A stretch of 64,000 nucleotides of DNA from Haemonchus contortus (lineage: Eukaryota > Nematoda > Chromadorea > Rhabditida > Trichostrongylidae). The position numbers and the translations under genes are program-made. Positions 35,901 through 46,879 of this stretch are shown in pieces (position 1 is the first letter of the stretch; each line of letters opens with the position of its first letter). The notes beneath the pieces are model-generated. The model was not told the origin of the DNA and searched no databases. It saw only the letters and a program-made list of their open reading frames with translations. The stretch lies in contig LS997564.1 of NCBI GenBank assembly GCA_000469685.2, positions 14,346,091 to 14,410,090 on the forward strand, read 5' to 3'.

Positions 35901-38900
35901 GATAGATACTGCCAAAACTGTCATTCTTAACTGATTGCTTACAAGGAATGATAAGAGGAAGAAAAGACAACAATACAAAACTTGCGCACCTTTTTTGTGT
36001 CTTGACTTTTTTGCTTGGTATCATTGTCGTCTGGCGATGACGTAGACGGCTTGGCTTCCTCATTATCAGAGTTGCTCTGAAACGAAGCTTAAGATGCATC
36101 ATTTCAACAACTGTCGATGAGGGATCAACAGAAAACTCCTTCAATGTCAACCCAATCGGTTACGAAACCTTATTAGGGTCTACAGTAAATAACACTTTCT
36201 GTCTCATCCTTCATTTATAAAAACAACCTAACCTCTGCTCCATCCCCATTAGTGGCTTCGTGCCCCTTGCTGTCCGCTGTGACCTTTTCCTGAAATATTA
36301 TCAAAATGATCAGATATTGAACACGGTGGGCATAACACTGAATGGGAGATTTGAAGAAAGCACAGCAAAAAAAAAAACCGGAGCCATACCTCACTAGAAC
36401 GGTCTTCCTTCTTTTTTGCGCTCCGTTCATCCTCAGAATCCTTCTCGTCCTTACTTTCTTTGTCGCTACTCGCGATGCCCAAAGGAATTTCGTCACTGCC
36501 GAATTCATCCTCTAGCGGCTGAACAATTACTGTATGAACCCTTTGTTGGCCAAACGCTGTTTTAAATTGCTTTCATATAACAAACTTGATGAAGCTAATG
36601 AGGGGGAAGAGAAACTCATGTCAGACAAAAGAAAAATAGGAATATCAGCAAAAAAAAATATTCAAGTTCGAAGATCTCTAACCCCGAACCAGTTTCTGTA
36701 TGTTACTCAACGGGTTCAATGGAAGCCACAACACTATTGAAATGTGAATTTTCGACGAGATTGCGAGAGCGATTCATACAAAAACTAAACCTTGTTGTTC
36801 AATCAGTTATAATCCTGAAACACTCACCGGTTTTCTTTTCTTGCGCCTTCTCTTTTGTTCGTGATCACTTTCTTCGGACTCCTGCAAGTTAACTAAACAT
36901 AGCGTTCATAGTATGCAAAAAAACCGAAGATTCCTACCAATAGTTAGAAGACAATATGAGAGGCCTGAAAGATAACACAACACAAAAATACTTTATACTT
37001 ACAATACTGGAATTGTTTTCCTTCTGTTTTGAATTCGTGCTTTTACCACCACCGGAATTTTTCTCATCTTCTTCACCTTCGCCGTCGCCACTCGCGCCGC
37101 CCAAGGGGATTTCATCGCTGTTGAATTCGTCCTCTAGCGGCTGAACAACGAATGTTCCCTTTTTACAGTAGCTCGTTTCACTACATAAGTGTTCACAAAC
37201 TTTTCCGCTTGTGGAACACAATTTTGAAAATTCTAGTCTTCGATGTTAGCTTGACGAATCTTACGAGAGGTCAAACTAGTATCAGATCAGGAGTCGAATC
37301 ACGAACGCAAACAAGTCGAAGCACGAACGCAAACGAAACCCCATTTCCAATCTACTTTGTTATAGAACTCCTGTTGGAAACCTACTTCTGTGCTGTTGAA
37401 CTGCCGAACTCCATATACTTCAAATGATACTAGACGCAATAAATGAAAGACACGATCCTACTAAGACGTTATCTTGAAACGACTTCACACAAAATGTTCA
37501 GGCAGAAACAGTCATGAAACTCAGATGTTATCCTCAAAACACTCACAGGCTTTCTTTTCTTGCGCCTTCTTCTCTGTTCATGATCACTTTCTTCGGACTT
37601 TTCGGACTCCTGCAACAAAGTTTACGTTATGACACGATAAATGTGTTGAAAACAACCAGCCTTATAGTATAAAAGACGTAAGTATACAATTTAGCTGAAT
37701 TCTTTAGGTTCTTTGATCCATACAACTTGTAGAGGGGAGTATACTAGCAAAAGATGAAGCTTAAGTAAAAAAGAAAAGCTTCTCAGCGCCGTTTTAAGAA
37801 ACATTACTGAACGACTTGGTTGAATGGACCACATTAATCAAGAGCGCGTGAAACTGATAAAAAAATTGTCATAAACCCACATTTGCACTCGATTCTGTTT
37901 CAATCTTCCTTTTCTTTACCACGTCTTTCTTGCTTCTGAAAAAACTAATATTAGATCATGCTTAGCTGAGCAAAATGCACTGTTACACGGAGCAATGCGA
38001 AGAATCACTGATCACCTCCTCCAGCGTAGGAGAACCGCATTGGAAGCTTCAAATATTCAAGATAGGTGGAGCAGGAAAAGTATTTAGGGAGGGGATTGGA
38101 AGGATCACCAGGGCGGACAAGCTTAGAGCACTTCGTAAGACGTAATAATATCATCTATCCCAGTGTTCCTACACTTCTAAGCCTAAGTCAAAGCCAATCA
38201 TCCCGGGGCTGAAACCTCCTAAAAACGCTTAGATTGCGGATGCCCATACTATTTTCGTACCCGATCCCCTCTCCCCTCTCCCAACTTCATTACCACCGGT
38301 GAAGAAGGCTATGTAAGAGGTACATTGGGATAGTATATGAAATTTTCTGAGCAGTTATTGTTAACCCAAAGGGAGCCAATATATGTGTGTATTAGGTGTG
38401 TGCATTAATTTTCGCCGTTTTTTGTGTGCAAAAACGTATTTATTACAAAATCAAAACCAAATGTACTCCAACCAGTGTATTGCCCATCGCTAGCTACAAA
38501 TTCTTGCCATCTTTCTGGTATCTTGTTGACTCCGGGTCTAAAAAAGTCTCCATCTTTTGAGGCAATCCTGTTATCCGCCTATTTTCGCACATCTTCGGCA
38601 TTCCGAAAGCGTATATCTTCCAGAGTGACTTGCATGGACCGGAATATGTGGTAATCAGAAAGAGCAGGATCTGGAGAGTATGCGGGCTGAACAAGCTGAT
38701 CCCATCCAACAACTGCAATTTTTTTAAAGAGCATTCTTTGCAACATGGGGTGTGGCATGTTCGTGGTGGAACGGCACCTCATGATATTTTCTTGCGATTG
38801 ACGGCCGCTTGTACGTGAGAGCATCCTACAAACTGTGAAGCTGGTGTTCGTAGCGGTCAGCAGTAACAGTTTCGCTCGGGCTCAGCAACTCATAGTACAC

Positions 38901-40865
38901 AACAACCTTTTGATCCCACCAACAAATGCATACACAGCTTTACTTTTTGGCAATGGACATTCCGCTTTCGTTGCAAGTTCTCAAGTGAAGAGAAACCATC
39001 TCAGCAGGTTCGTTCGGATGAAGCTTGTCCTCCATAAAAGCATCCGGTGAGCTTCAATGCCAGTTTTCTTGAAATCAAACAGCAGGAAAAGGGCTCCCCG
39101 GGAAAACGGTTCATCACGTTCCATGACCAATCAGTCTGAGAGCAACTGGATTTTGGGGAAAAGCTGATCTGTCTGCCCTTGAATAGGTAGCCAATACCCT
39201 ATCTTACAGAATATGACAGGTTTCACCGGTAAACCTCTATCATGGTTCGCGCAACGGCCCTTGGAATTCGGCGGCGGAAATCAATGCACACACCTAATAC
39301 AAGCGTTGGCTTTATCATGAAGGGGAGCAATCGTGCAATGTTTGCACGATGGCTCCTACCTTTGAGGAAGTGTAAATGAAAAGTAGTAAAGTAGCAGAGT
39401 ATAATATGTGGATATTGGTTATCCCTTCAGTGACGATGTCGGACAAACACAAAGGATGGAATGCTTTATTCGAGAGGGTAGCACCCTTTTATACATACAC
39501 TCTCTCTCTATCATGCCTATCTTCTGATCCCTCTTCATTCTCTTCTCTCAGACATTCATTCACACCCTCACACCTCCCTCTCACACCTCCCCTCACACCT
39601 ACGGTCACTCAGGCTACTAAGCGTTATTCTTCGGGGTGAGGAGGTTCAACCGTATGCTTACCTCCTCCTCACCCCTCAATGTTTCTGAACACCATAATAC
39701 CAACATTATTGCAACATCTTTATTATCAACATCCCCCTTACCGGGGGTTTTCAAGGCTCATTACGCAAACCCCCGTGGACCGAATTCGGGCTCCTTCGTC
39801 GCACTGATCGGCTGCGGCTTCGTCTTGCCGGCTGGGGCCGTCGGTGACCCCAGATCCCGAACGGCTCCTCGCACGTTCTTCGCCATCCATCTTGTGGAGG
39901 TCCTTCCGCATCTCTTCCAATGCCGACCACAGTGCCTGGTGGGGCCCATACCACCGGCACCGTTGTTGGCGCCGGTGGCGACGCCCCGCCACCGGAGCTC
40001 CAGTCCCTACCGGGACCAATACCACTGGGGAGGGGGCTCGGCTGCGGGCCCAATGCCCCCCCGTCGCGAGAACATAACTGAGTTGCCTACCACTTCCAGT
40101 CTCTTTTATAGGCCTCACGCCATATTTGCTGTTGATTGCCTAAAACGATCCGACTATTTATTGATCTCATCAAGACTCGAGGTGAGCAAAAACTTTTGGG
40201 TGAAGGTGCAGTTTGGGGGGGGGGGGGGGGGGGGGAGGGGGTTGGGGAATTCTTACATGACAATGCTGGTATCAAAAGGAATTAACACGATTCTAGGTGT
40301 TATTCCGTGTTATACCAGGAACATGCAGTTCTCTACTAAGCCTTGGGAATGAAGTAACTTCGAGTGGGCGATTTTTCAGCTTTTCGCTTGAGGTCATCAA
40401 CTCACCAACCCCTGTGCCCCTACCTTTCTGAAGCTTAGTCATAGAAGTTGTATCCCCCTAAATTCGCATGATAACCACAAATGACCCAATGACCTTGCCT
40501 ACTCTCCTTTTCGCCTCTGACACAGTGTTGGTATATCACGGACAACATATCACACCGTTAGTTTCTTCTTATACTTACACTGTTATGTGCGGCATATGTG
40601 TGTCATCCCCTCCCCCCTCTTACACAAACTAAATTTCCACTAACTTTTATGAAAACGTTAGAAAAGAGAGCGAATTTAGTTTTATCTCAACTACTCGTTT
40701 AGATGGGGCAAGCTTCCTGACTATGTTGAAAATTCAATTAATCTACCGGATAACATCAATTGACATCACATTAAGAGCTAACCTTTTCTTATCGCCCACT
40801 CCACTCTTCTGCTTCACCTTCTCAGCAACAACAGCAAGGGGCACGTCATCATCGCTTGTCGACAT
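32916..40865 (-). CDS. hirip3-like: HIRA-interacting protein 3 (HIRIP3)-like histone chaperone, 15 exons, 483 aa
   Basis: Exons: 40865-40783, 37935-37881, 37609-37547, 37140-37003, 36881-36828, 36518-36390, 36289-36233, 36076-35990, 35636-35529, 35446-35357, 35102-35031, 34407-34351, 34244-34082, 33895-33788, 33103-32916 (TGA). They total 1452 nt with every phase compatible. HIRIP3 is a nuclear H2A-H2B chaperone that binds HIRA. Residues 1-330 are disordered, with alternating acidic and lysine/arginine tracts and an AT-hook-like GKRGRPKK. Residues about 345-483 carry the conserved C-terminus: YKKLFEDIG..RVKALEKELERRGL, then SCKAFRLQKEQEAELAEL, SKRRRGIIFEES and a final LRGIVSDDADSD, in the order known from vertebrate HIRIP3. 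Two adjacent exon pairs are tandem duplicates. Intron 11 is GC-AG. Intron 1 holds a mariner and a GC-rich island. Confidence 0.75.
38392..39297 (-). mobile_element. Mariner, internally deleted, in HIRIP3-like intron 1
   Basis: TA flanks both ends (38390-38391, 39298-39299). The terminal inverted repeats begin TTAGGTGTGTGCATTAATTT and TTAGGTGTGTGCATTGATTT. Inside, minus-strand frames 38824-38480 show a mariner transposase C-terminus: VVGWDQLVQPAYSPDPALSDYH retains the SPD...SDYH signature with the third catalytic Asp. At 906 bp it lacks about 350-400 bp of a full element and has stops. Confidence 0.92.
39530..39615. repeat. CACACCTC-rich simple repeat
   Basis: 'ctcacacctcc' type words recur about five times in a pyrimidine-rich stretch. 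Confidence 0.7.
39736..40120. other. GC-rich island within HIRIP3-like intron 1
   Basis: About 385 bases are markedly GC-richer than the AT-rich surroundings. Three frames stay open through it (plus 39636-40352; minus 40118-39738 and 40053-39751), which the composition alone explains. The minus frame contains ALWSALEEMRKDLHKMDGE, a coiled-coil-like phrase. It may be an insertion from a mobile element or a foreign fragment; I cannot identify it. Confidence 0.4.
40215..40235 (+). repeat. Poly-G run of 21
   Basis: Twenty-one consecutive G, then A and a further G-rich stretch. It is liable to form G-quadruplexes and to length error in assembly. Confidence 0.9.
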
Positions 40866-42120
40866 ACTCTGCAATTATAAGTATTGATTGGGAATGAATA
40901 CATTGTACTGAACCGAACAACAAATGAATGAATGGATGTTATGTTATGTTTATCTATGACCAGTGAAAAACCCTACTGGCTAATGCTATGCTCAACATCT
41001 TTATTCACGAAATAGAAAAGCTCAAGTCTACAGCCTTTTCATAAAACATTAGTTCAACTGTAACTCAGCTAAGTAACAGCGCATTTTCCCAGTACTTCAA
41101 AGTATTACCCTATTTGATAATTACCTATTTATCAAAAAGATTTGTATTTACGGACCAGATACCCGAGTATTTAAGGATTTGTTTGCTGTCCTGAGATAAT
41201 GTTATATCCCCTTCTAGCCCACAGTAATCCTGGCGTCTGGGGCCTAAAAATAAAATAAGGGTTACAAGGACGTTCGTCAATTCAATTGTGAGTTCAGATT
41301 CGATAATGATGAACACCCCTATAATCGTTACTTGCCAACGGCTCAGAGTCTACTTATTTTTAGAAAAGGTGAAGTTGTTTAAAGATGAAATCAGAATAGA
41401 CGATTGGTCATAAACATAATTCAGCACAGGTCCAGGAACAACCGGTACGCCATTTCGAGGGTTAAATTAAATCAGAGCATCTTGTTTACTCTGAAAGGGG
41501 CGATTTTGTCAAAAAAAGTGACAATCACCAAACTCTTTCCAAACAAGAACTCTTTCTTCATTTAAATAGCCCTACCCAATCACTCCTGTCGATGTAGGTT
41601 GAAAAACTATTCAAAGTAATCTGAATGCAGTTGGTTTGCTATTATGTGGGACCCTATAACGGTTCATGCTTCTCATCGGTGGACCATCGCTTCAAAGGGA
41701 CCTAGTGATGGAAAGCTATGTGGAAAGTTTGTGAGATGCAGATGCTCAGCCATATCGGCGCCTTTAAAGCACAAACACTGTTTCTTAATTACCGTATACT
41801 TTTCAACGTCTATATTTGGTACACCGTGGGAGAGGGCATAAGTAAAACTAGGAACAGGTTTGGGACATGTACTGGGAACTAGAAGGTCACCAACGATGCG
41901 TCGAAAACCCTGGCATAATTTTTCGTAGCCATTTTTTCATGAAAAGGATGGCCCTACTGAAGCACCCACTTATTCTCCCTATCACCGAGGCCTGCTGACA
42001 TCCTTACAATTCCTTTGTAACATTTCACCGCAGGAATATTTTCTGAGCTACCTGGATGCCAGCCATGTTTCGAAAAAAATAATTTCAGGACCGTAGTAGA
42101 TGCAATATGCCCTACCCAAA
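40866..42120. other. Upstream flank of HIRIP3-like gene
   Basis: The acceptor 'ataattgcag' sits 3 bases before the HIRIP3 ATG, so either a trans-spliced leader or a 5' UTR exon joins there. A possible exon at about 41246-41155 on the minus strand (acceptor cttattttatttttag) lies upstream. No other gene was seen. Confidence 0.35.
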
Positions 42121-42310
42121 TGGCATCTTTCATAGTCCACGACCAGTCGCGCAACCGGTCGCTAGCGACTGGTCGCTCGATCGGTCGAGGAGGCCGCGCT
42201 AGTTATGGCTGCCGCCGTGGACGGTCCCGAGCAGATCGCGCGATCAGTCGGGCGATCGAGATGGGTCCGCGACCAGTCGCGCGACTGGTCGTGGACTATG
42301 AAAGATGCCA
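42121..42310. mobile_element. GC-rich foldback element (MITE-like), 190 bp
   Basis: The first 32 bases (tggcatctttcatagtccac, then gaccagtcgcgc) recur as a perfect reverse complement at the right end (42279-42310). The interior repeats the word CGACCAGTCGC/GCGACTGGTCG and GATCG words, many self-complementary. No coding capacity. A short open frame spanning it is an artefact. Confidence 0.8.
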
Positions 42311-44324
42311 ATGGGCGAAAAACATGAGCCGTCTGCACACAGACCTTACAGAAAGAGAAATCCTACATAGAACACGTAATCTCGTAGATTTGAATAAGTC
42401 AAATTATGAATCACTGGCTCACAAATTGTATCGCAACACCGCGACCATGACGATATCATAACATCTATGATACACAACAGAAACAAAAATTCGTTTGTCA
42501 TGCAAACCCTACCCGTGATTTCCTGAGATAACGCCCTGGGATACAATCAGCGCAGTGTAAACGCTTCATACGACTTCCAGTAAATCTAAGCGAAGATTAC
42601 CGATGCCCGAGTTGAAGTTGTGGAGCCTTCGCCAAATAAAACAATCCTCATCATGCGAACGTTTCAGCCTTGTTACTTTCAGGCAGAGCCTGACAACTAA
42701 AAGGAGTTTGTGATTCATCCCAAGCAAACGGCGTTTCAGATCTAGAGCTCAGTCGAAACATATGCTATAGATCCTTAAACGGCACAATAAATCTCAACAG
42801 AGTTGAGGTGATTCATTAGAACGGTCCAGCTACCCGTTCCCTGTTGGAACTATACTGAATGACTGAAATGGCGTTTTGATTTGACCTTGGTTCCTTACCC
42901 ACATTCAGGCATCGGTACACTACACCAAGGTTCACTGAAAGCCGTACATGCCTTGGGTATGGGCAAATTCACCCAATTCTAGACGGATGCGACAAAACAC
43001 GCGGCGAATTTCGTGGTGATATAAACGACTCTGGCGCCTACCATTGGGGTACAGGTTTCAAGTAGATTGGATAAGAAGGGCCAGCTGATGCTTCTTATCT
43101 ACCCCACTTCATATTGCCAGTCTTCGAGCAGCAATCGTGGGTAGAAATATTTCCCGGTTTCTTATACAAGATGCTTCTCTTCATATTCGATTTCCCCCTA
43201 CACTACGCCTTCTACGTGGACCTCGCTTTGAGAGATGATTCTGCTTTCTACTTATCATTGGGTAATGATAACACCAAAGATCATATGTCGACTGAAAACT
43301 ATCCACCCGCACTTTCAGCAAGAAGCCGTCATGAGCAGGGAAAATGGCAACAAAACGATGAAGTGTGGGAATCTGGATCGAAACCGATCGTCCAGTCCTA
43401 AATGGACAGGGTGATAGGGGAGAAGCGTAATACCAATTCACACGGCTTCAGAGTGGTTATGTGTAAGGGCCTAAACAAAGGCCATAACTCAATGCCAAAA
43501 CCACATTCAGTTGTAAAATTTTGGTAACGATCCTTGGGAACTCATCCACTGTGTGGTCGTATCACGGATGCAAGCGATGCGCGGCATCAGATAGCTTCTA
43601 TTGTATGCGGGCTCAGGTGAACTGGGTAAAAAGGTTCCTCCTTGAATTTCTTTCTCCAACAAAACAGAAGAGCTCTCAACGCAGTATCTCCTAAAGCATG
43701 GAGAGAGCAGAGTCAGCTTAATCGCTTCCAATCCAATAATTACCACCCCTTTCTCCGGGGTTCACACCATGTGCAGAGACCTACTGAGAGCATTACATAC
43801 ACCTCAAAATACGTGTAAGGGTACAACACAGTAACTAATGATAGCGTACACAAACTCAGTTATTTTCGCTATTAACTCATCTCGGTTTTCCAGTTAATAT
43901 TTGTACACAAAACTATGTGATTGCTTTCCAACCAGAGATACGGTAACTCGCAATACGAGAACTTTCCACACTCACTACTGCAATAACATTAATTACAAAA
44001 CGGATAATCAAGAGATCAGAAAATACAGACAATTACAATTACAGTATCATTTTACGCACATGCCTTTTGTTAGTACACGAAATTGAGTAGCAAAAAAGTA
44101 TAAACTGGCGAGATTTTTTAAAAAAATAATTGAAGGACTTCCTCAATAAAGGGAACAATTAGAGAATCTTCAATAAAGGACACAATCAGAGAATCATTTG
44201 CATGACTAGAATGACATCTAAACTACGAAGAATAACAAATGGGATAGAGGTGCTCACAAATAACGAGGTGTTCAAATCACATTCGTTGGATGACTTCGTA
44301 TCTGTTGAAGTAAAGCTTAAAATA
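42311..44324. other. No gene recognised
   Basis: Short frames only (the longest, 43114-43401, lacks splice support). No repeat match that I could establish. Confidence 0.4.
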
Positions 44325-45226
44325 CGAGGTTGTCGCGAAAGTTTTCTGCCGCTCACTTCTATAATGCGATTTTTTTGAAAAATTTCTGAAATGACTACTC
44401 AAACGTATAGATAGGCAGGCAAGCTATACAGGCTTCATCATAGGAATGGGATGCTACCATTTATGGTAGCCAAATGTTCAGGGGCTGTTTACGGTGCCCA
44501 GCACATTCGGTGGGCAGGTTAGAGCGGATATCGAGTAGCTCTAACGCTGACAGTAGCTTTACGAAGCAACTCTAAAGTCGAAAAGACACAATCGATGATC
44601 ATCTTATGGTTAGATGCTCGGAAAAGAGATTGGCATGAAGTATGTACCAAACAGAAGGACCAAGGATCAGTAATGGCGAAAATGTTATTTGAGTAAATCG
44701 CTGAAGCTCCACCGGCTTGGGCGTGGCAAACTCGAAATTTCATTCTAGTACCAAACCTCACCCCCAAAAAAGGGAGTGATTTGAAAAGAGCTGTTACAGC
44801 TGTTGCTATCTAAGTCGACTGTACTCAACTGGTCACACATGCCATTGTAGATCGACAACAACAAGGTACCTTTCGGAACTACACTTATGGTTCTGAAGAT
44901 TCCGAAAAAGCTTCAAAGCTCTGAATTGAACGGCCATACTCAACCACTGAATGCACTAGGGTTGACGCGAGAGATCATCACATAATCCTGTCACTAACAA
45001 GAAGCCATGGTTCCCGACTATATAAACCAAAGTGAAAACTGCCTTACGGAGTTCCACTTCAAAACACCAGTACCTCTTCAGCAGCAGCACCAATTATTCA
45101 ATAAATGGCGACATGCTGGTTTCAAAGGCTCATGCATTTGTAAAAGTTAACTGCTAATTGTACTGAAAATGAAAAATATTCCCAAGATTATCTTCAGAGT
45201 GGCGTAAAACTTTCGCGACAATCGGA
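44325..45226. mobile_element. Mariner/Tc-like element with TTGTCGCGAAAGTTTT ends
   Basis: 'ttgtcgcgaaagttttctgc' at the left (44330 on) and its reverse complement 'gtaaaactttcgcgacaa' at the right (to about 45221) face inwards about 890 bases apart, extended by CGA-like outer bases. A TA at 44323-44324 is available as target; the right TA is unclear. No transposase motif was recognised inside. Confidence 0.6.
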
Positions 45227-45232
45227 CACAAA

Positions 45233-45404
45233 CTATAATTTTACATAGACATTTGAAACAAAATCCGAGAATGTGGCCAAGACGCTCATAGATAAAGGCT
45301 TCGCGCGCGAGGTTATGTAGCGACCACAACCGCCTAAACCATCGCAGTCTTCGCACAGCCCGCGCGCGGGGTCCTCGGCTTGTGTGTCAGTATGCTTCAT
45401 CGAG
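45233..45404 (-). CDS. Short ORF after a strong splice acceptor, unknown
   Basis: An acceptor (tttatcttctacag) is followed 8 bases on by an ATG opening about 57 codons: MKHTDTQAEDPARGLCEDCDGLGG..., rich in C, D and G, then a tail ending at TAG just outside the mobile element at 45226. It could be a trans-spliced first exon, an internal exon or chance; the preceding in-frame ATG lies a few codons upstream. Family unknown. Confidence 0.25.
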
Positions 45405-45720
45405 TCAGTAGGCTTCATCGTATTATCTGTAGAAGATAAAAGCTCCTGACAAGAACTGGCCGATTCCGTTACGATCGGGGTCTGGTTTCAGAGTGCAAGG
45501 GCTCGACGCCAGATACTTGCTGGCGGAAACATGCGCATGTTGTCTTCGCTAAGCTGCGTTGGGTGACCTTATCTAGCAGCCCTTATTATTTCCTGACGCC
45601 CTATTTTTACGCTCAAAACTTATCAAAAACCCTAAATGTACTTGTACTAACAAAAAACAAATCTTTAGTGGAATGAACAACACTTTTGAACTCACTCTCT
45701 ACTCATCTGGGTAACCGGCT

Positions 45721-45990
45721 TCAGTCCGAACCGGGTTGAGCAAGAGTTAGCATTTGAACCCTATGAACTTGTGGAAGAGGAACAGTCCGCACAACTACTT
45801 TTTGAACTGTTGGCGGCCCTTGGACCGTTGTCGTACCCACAACCGCCTCCTGACTCGAAAGCGGAGCAGCTGTGGATGCTGAAGGGTCATGGACTTGAGA
45901 AGATGTACAAAGATCGCTCGTGAAAGCCGTTCGCGAAGTTTTCACGCAGCCACAGTGGGGCTCTGGAATGCCGACGGGCTGCTGGTCGAT
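45721..45990 (-). CDS. Probable 3' terminal exon, V/T/Q-rich protein
   Basis: An acceptor (gatttttccttcag) at 45991 opens a phase-0 frame of 89 codons ending in TGA. Composition (IDQQPVGIPEPHCGC, then TTTVQGPPTVQKVVVRTVPLPQ, ending LTLAQPGSD) is low in charge and rich in V, T, P, Q and S, as in transcription-factor tails. I recognise no domain. Upstream exons could not be fixed: a candidate at about 46633-46557 has incompatible phase and a SINE fills 46212-46489. Confidence 0.4.
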   Translation of the reverse strand: MDQQPVGIPEPHCGCVKTSRTAFTSDLCTSSQVHDPSASTAAPLSSQEAVVGTTTVQGPPTVQKVVVRTVPLPQVHRVQMLTLAQPGSD

Positions 45991-46211
45991 CTGAAGGAAA
46001 AATCAAGGATTCCATGAAAGGCATGAGGCTAGCTGCAATAAAAAGCACAATGATCAGTGAGTGAGTGTGTTCGAGCCTTCTGATCAAGCTGACAGTGTAG
46101 CACCCTGCTCCTGCATAAATGCAAAAGGTGAATGTAAAACTACCTTCATCGACTTCAGCATACCAAGTACACTACTAATATTATAAAAAGGATAAAGAAT
46201 AAAGTTTGTGG

Positions 46212-46489
46212 CGTTAAACAATCCCGTCTGAGGGATGCGCCTCCGCACTAGACTTCCATTCGAAATCGTAGTGGCGAAATGAACGCGCATGTGGCCTATA
46301 CAATGAATTGCGGTGGCCAGCTGATGAACAGCTTAGTGCTCTTGTTTTCTCAAGCAAATCTGGTACCAATAAACCGATCCCCGGAGGGATGGAAGGCCTG
46401 GTTGGCCTAGGCGGATATCATTCCGGAATTCAAACCCCTGACCATGCGAGTGAGATAGTGCGCCACTTGTCACTACACCACCTCCGCCC
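46212..46489 (-). repeat. tRNA-derived SINE, best preserved copy
   Basis: On the minus strand: head 'ggcggaggtggtgtagtgac' (A-box-like), 'ggggtttgaattcc' (B-box-like), 'aaccaggccttccatccctc', 'ttggtaccagatttgcttga', 'gctggccaccgcaattcatt' and tail 'ggcgcatccctcagacggga'. About 278 bases, used here as family reference. Confidence 0.88.
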
Positions 46490-46879
46490 CACTAATATTA
46501 CAGATTGGCTATTCGCACCCACCTACAAGAGCCCAAAAATTCGATTATGATTTACCACTACGATTGCGGAAACGCCGAACGAAGAGAGCAGACATCAAAC
46601 TTAGAGCATGGTCGCAGGGTAGTGCCTCTGCAAAGTATAACTACACCAGGAAAAAAAAAGAAAATGTGTTGTGTTCTGATGTAGGTATAATAAGCGACCG
46701 TAGTAAGCCTGATCAACTGACAGCCCTTTGGGATTGAATCGACCAAGGGCTGCCACCTTATTGACTTCAGCTTTTTCACTGGTTTAGAACATTTGTGAGT
46801 GAAAGTTACGTCATGGATATGGTGCATGTATTTAGACTACTGTTAACTGAGATAATAAGGATTGTGAACATTTACTTCA

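Noticed and set aside
39636..40352. 238-codon plus-strand open frame
   Set aside because: It lies in a GC-rich island where stops are rare, runs through a poly-G tract, and two minus-strand frames are equally open. Composition (P, R, G, A runs) and lack of splice sites argue against a gene.
42120..42461. 113-codon plus-strand open frame
   Set aside because: Its first half is the foldback element itself, giving arginine-rich text from repeated GC words; the rest is not coding-like.
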